Below are positions 30,123 to 32,953 of a DNA stretch of 32,953 nucleotides, in pieces. The position numbers were made by a program, and so were the translations under genes. The DNA lies in contig CALXWA010000004.1 of assembly GCA_944392275.1 (NCBI GenBank), positions 157,408 through 190,360 of the forward strand, written 5' to 3'. The notes beneath the pieces are model-generated. The model was given only the letters and a program-made list of their open reading frames with translations. It did no database searches and was not told the origin of the DNA. Origin of the DNA: an uncultured Alphaproteobacteria bacterium. Its GTDB lineage: Bacteria; Pseudomonadota; Alphaproteobacteria; RF32; CAG-239. Every line of letters begins with the position of its first letter. Within the stretch, counting starts at the first letter, position 1.

Positions 30123-32709
30123 GGCCATATCGTTGTTCCAAAATCGGCGATAAACCTTCTCCTTTATTAATGTTTTTTCCAATGGCGTTTTCTATTTGTT
30201 CCACAATCACATCAATAGAAACATTACCGTCGACATCACGATGAGATGCGGCGGTTGCCTTTGCTCCAGCCGATTTATTAACCACGTTGACACTGATGTT
30301 GACATTTGTTCCGTTATCGCCAAGCGCTTTCATCTGCTCTCGGGTAAAAATGCCTTCGCCTCTTTTGGCGATAATCGGCACTTCATCTCCAACGATGCCG
30401 CCGGAATGAAATCTGGGTGCATTGGCAAAAACCAACGGGCTGGCGGATTTTGCCGCCAATTTGTCCGTGCCAATGATTCCGCCGCCATGAGCCATGGAAA
30501 ATCCAAAAAAGCCGCCGATTCCTTCCATCAAAGGTTGGGTTATGGCCTGCCTGATGGCAATGCGGGACAAATCGCTGATAACCGCATCGGCAAAATCGGA
30601 AAAATTTATTTTTCCAGAGGTGACAAAATTTGCAAGAGCATCTTCCATACCGGAAAAAGCGTTTTTAACCGCATTTTCAGCCAAGCTGGCAAAATCGCCA
30701 ATTTCATTTTGAATGTTCCGAAAGCCGCGTTTAAAGCCATCTTCCAAAGATTTGGAAGAATTAAGCGCCGTCTCATCGGCCTTTTTAACCATATCGTCAT
30801 AAACCAGCGCAATCTGTTCTTTATAGGTTTCATAATCAGCTGAGCTGGCATCCAGATTTTTAAGGGCGTTAGCCCGCCACTCGTCCGCTTTGGCCATTGC
30901 CTGTTCATACGGCGACTTCAGCTCCAGAAGCTTTTGTTTAATGTCTTCAAGCGTCTTTTTATAAGCATCGGTGTTAGCGGAAGATTTTGGCGTAGCGGTT
31001 GTCTCTGTCTCCACTTCAATCTTCGGCCGCAGTTCTGGATTTTCAAGATACTTCAGCTCCTCCCGCGCCGTCCATGCATCCTGTTCGGCCGCTTTCAGCA
31101 GTAAAAGCTTGTTCTGAATTTCCTGCGCCTGCGGTTGAAAATCCGGATATTCCGCCGCAATTTTCCAAATTTCTTTTTCATATTGCTCCAAATCTGTCTT
31201 TGATTGGCGCAAAATGTTCGCCCAGTCCTTGGCGTAAACCTCATAATCATTAAGCAGGGCGTTCGGCGTAAAGCGTGTAACAAAAGACAAACCGCCGGTG
31301 TTTTTCAGCTCTTTGCGCAAATCATGGACATTTTGTTCGGCGGTTTTGAGTTTCAAACCCCACTCCGCCAATGCCATGTCTTTTGTTTGCTCTGCAGAAA
31401 AGCTCGCCGCTTCTTCAGCCGTGGCTTTCAACTCATCCTGAAGTTTTTTCAATGTCTCGGCATGGTCTTCCGCCGCTTTCTTGGCAACATCATGGTTATC
31501 AACCAATGTATAAATCGCCATTCCTGCCAAAACCGCCAGCCCCGCCGGTCCGCCGACAAGAGCCAAAGCGCCTTTCAAAACACCGGCGGCTGTTGTCATC
31601 AAAGCCATTTGCGCCGCCGCCAGTTTGGAAACACTACTCATCATCGCAATACCGGCAATCGCAGATTTGGTGGAAATGGAAAGCCCGGCCATGGATACCT
31701 GTACATATCCGATTCCGGCTCGCAACAGATTTAATCCGCCCAAGATTGCCGATGAACCAAGCCGTGCCACCAGCAGAACCAGCGCCGCATCGGCATGCTC
31801 CGCCAGCAGGAAAAAAGCATCCGCCGCAACGGTTACCGCGCTTGCCAAAGTTTTACCAACAACATCAGCCGCATTTCCGCCTCTTTCCACCAGTTCGTTA
31901 AAACGGGTAAAAGTGGCTTTTAAAGCGTCATTCAAACCGTTTTGGCCGACTTGACGGTAAAGTTTTTCAAAACTGTCCTCAATGTTGGACAGCACGCCGT
32001 TCATGGTTTTCATCTGCTCGTCCATTGCTCCGGCAAACTGGACATCTCCCAAAGAACGGAGATATTTTTCTATATCCGCGGCGTTTTTCTTAACCGTTGT
32101 CGTAACCCCGGCAAAAGTAAATTTGACTTCATCTGTCAGGGTATTAGCTTTGATTCCAAAGCTTTTAAGGCGTTCAAACTCTCCAACCGTTGCATCAGCG
32201 ACCGCCTCCACAAAATCAATCATATTTCTGCTGAATGCTGATGCCGTGTTTCCATAAGAAGTCAGTGCTTCTTCAGACGGATCAAGCCCCAGCGCCTGCA
32301 ACCGGATAAAAGCCTCTACAATTTCGTTGAGCTGGTACGGTGTGTCAACGGCAAATTTTTCAATCAGAGCAAAAGCCTCCTGTGCCGCTTCCGTTGAGCC
32401 GGTAACCGTTTTAAGCGACGCCGAAAGTTTTTCAAAGGTCGTGTTGGCGCTGAAAATAGCGGAAAAAGTATTTTTGAGTCCCTGAAAACCCAGATACGCG
32501 CCAAACAACGCCGTTCCCTGACGGATGACTTCATTGAAAGACCGAGCGGTTGCACCCAGGGCTTTTAAATTATCATTGGCCGGCTGAATAACCTGTGTAA
32601 TCCGCCGAAAAGCCCTGTCACCATCCGCGCCCAAGCTTTTGAACTCCCGCCGGACTTTATCGCCGCCCACCGCCGATAACCTGATACTTAAATTCTTAAC
32701 CGCACTCAT
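30094..32709 (-). CDS. Phage tail tape measure protein
   Basis: An 871-residue tape measure protein, which sets tail length and passes into the host envelope during DNA entry. The N-terminal region (TTFEKLSASLKTVTGSTEAA through LGLDPSEEALTSYGNTASAF) is the conserved tape measure core. Hydrophobic helices follow near residues 285-400 (AGIAMMSSVSKLAAAQMALM; LALVGGPAGLAVLAGMAIYT). Long coiled coils of Ala, Glu and Lys come next, and then the C-terminal lambda gpH-like block (FSDFADAVISDLSRIAIRQA and FGFSMAHGGGIIGTD). The start overlaps the preceding gene by 14 bases. By analogy with lambda, length implies a tail somewhat longer than 100 nm. Confidence 0.93.
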   Translation of the reverse strand: MSAVKNLSIRLSAVGGDKVRREFKSLGADGDRAFRRITQVIQPANDNLKALGATARSFNEVIRQGTALFGAYLGFQGLKNTFSAIFSANTTFEKLSASLKTVTGSTEAAQEAFALIEKFAVDTPYQLNEIVEAFIRLQALGLDPSEEALTSYGNTASAFSRNMIDFVEAVADATVGEFERLKSFGIKANTLTDEVKFTFAGVTTTVKKNAADIEKYLRSLGDVQFAGAMDEQMKTMNGVLSNIEDSFEKLYRQVGQNGLNDALKATFTRFNELVERGGNAADVVGKTLASAVTVAADAFFLLAEHADAALVLLVARLGSSAILGGLNLLRAGIGYVQVSMAGLSISTKSAIAGIAMMSSVSKLAAAQMALMTTAAGVLKGALALVGGPAGLAVLAGMAIYTLVDNHDVAKKAAEDHAETLKKLQDELKATAEEAASFSAEQTKDMALAEWGLKLKTAEQNVHDLRKELKNTGGLSFVTRFTPNALLNDYEVYAKDWANILRQSKTDLEQYEKEIWKIAAEYPDFQPQAQEIQNKLLLLKAAEQDAWTAREELKYLENPELRPKIEVETETTATPKSSANTDAYKKTLEDIKQKLLELKSPYEQAMAKADEWRANALKNLDASSADYETYKEQIALVYDDMVKKADETALNSSKSLEDGFKRGFRNIQNEIGDFASLAENAVKNAFSGMEDALANFVTSGKINFSDFADAVISDLSRIAIRQAITQPLMEGIGGFFGFSMAHGGGIIGTDKLAAKSASPLVFANAPRFHSGGIVGDEVPIIAKRGEGIFTREQMKALGDNGTNVNISVNVVNKSAGAKATAASHRDVDGNVSIDVIVEQIENAIGKNINKGEGLSPILEQRYGLNPAYGSYR

Positions 32710-32953
32710 TTATCTCTTGATTTCCTAAAATAGCAAATATTCCTATCGGCAAAAGTTCACTTATCAGCTCCATATCAAACCCAAGGTTTTGAGCAAGATT
32801 AAGAGCCAAGGATAAATCAGGTTTAGGAAGTTTCAGTAAAATTTCCCAAGCCTGATACCCGACATCAGTTTCCAACGCTGTTTCTATATATCGGCATTTG
32901 TGGAACGAGCAGAAGGTTTTGCCGTCTTCTCCGCATCCTCTGCAGTAGCTTCG
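32696..32953 (-). CDS. Putative tail assembly chaperone (C-terminal part)
   Basis: An open frame from the window edge ends at 32696 and overlaps the tape measure start by 14 bases. The visible 85 residues begin RSYCRGCGEDGKTFCSFHKC, a possible four-Cys metal site, then a helical region (WEILLKLPKPDLSLALNLAQ). The position immediately before the tape measure gene is that of the tail assembly chaperone (lambda gpG/gpT). The family is not recognised, and the gene start and any programmed frameshift signal are outside the window. Confidence 0.6.
   Translation of the reverse strand, partial: RSYCRGCGEDGKTFCSFHKCRYIETALETDVGYQAWEILLKLPKPDLSLALNLAQNLGFDMELISELLPIGIFAILGNQEINECG

Noticed and set aside
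31371..31901. Plus-strand Pro/Arg/His-rich frame of 176 codons within the tape measure gene
   Set aside because: Its composition is that of an antisense shadow of an Ala/Gly-rich coding sequence, there is no ribosome-binding site, and the tape measure frame is convincing throughout.

Overview
The window looks like one end of a low-GC proteobacterial prophage or genomic island joined to a short stretch of host-type sequence. An uncultured alphaproteobacterium is the best guess: a dmeR-dmeF metal-efflux pair and a recombinase/ParB/RepB-like trio are both typical of that class. The lineage is inferred from gene content only; there is no rRNA or tRNA gene in the window.

Layout. (1) 1-1,685: a divergent metal-efflux pair (dmeF partial, dmeR with its operator) facing an unknown lysine-rich protein. 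(2) 1,977-7,010, all on the minus strand: small unknown proteins, a low-molecular-weight tyrosine phosphatase, a Fic AMP-transferase with a winged-helix tail, and a secreted phospholipase-D-fold nuclease. The nuclease is preceded by a strongly structured leader ending in an intrinsic terminator. (3) 7,340-12,083: a two-domain DNA-binding regulator diverging from a large serine recombinase, which is translationally chained to two ParB-like proteins, followed by a metallophosphoesterase. (4) 12,201-20,529: an AT-rich cargo block. On the plus strand is a protein with two GHKL ATPase domains plus a receiver-like partner. Facing it on the minus strand is a modification/restriction cluster: two different 5-methylcytosine methyltransferases, Vsr mismatch endonuclease, a small NPPY methyltransferase and a PD-(D/E)XK endonuclease. 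(5) 20,530-20,948: a hairpin-rich intergenic segment that resembles an IS200/IS605 right end or TnpB omega RNA without a tnpB gene. (6) 20,949-32,953, minus strand: a siphovirus-type tail module read right to left. From upstream to downstream it holds a putative tail assembly chaperone (partial), tape measure, minor tail protein, a run of paralogous tail-fibre proteins, a glycine-rich tip protein, DUF1833, NlpC/P60, tip protein J, a small membrane/coiled-coil protein and a putative virion muralytic protein.

Two genes interrupt the tail module and are AT-rich by comparison: an Apea-type HEPN protein (24,439-25,656) and an oppositely oriented zinc-ribbon protein (29,718-30,122). Both look like phage morons; the HEPN protein is a good candidate for RNA-targeting defence. 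Head, portal and terminase genes are not in the window and would be expected beyond its right edge.

The most promising candidate for an undescribed system is the 12,201-20,529 block. A histidine-kinase-like protein carrying an additional MutL/Hsp90-type ATPase domain and a receiver-domain partner sit tail to tail, with overlapping 3' ends, against a double-Dcm restriction-modification cluster. All functional statements come from motifs read by eye; no database search was possible.
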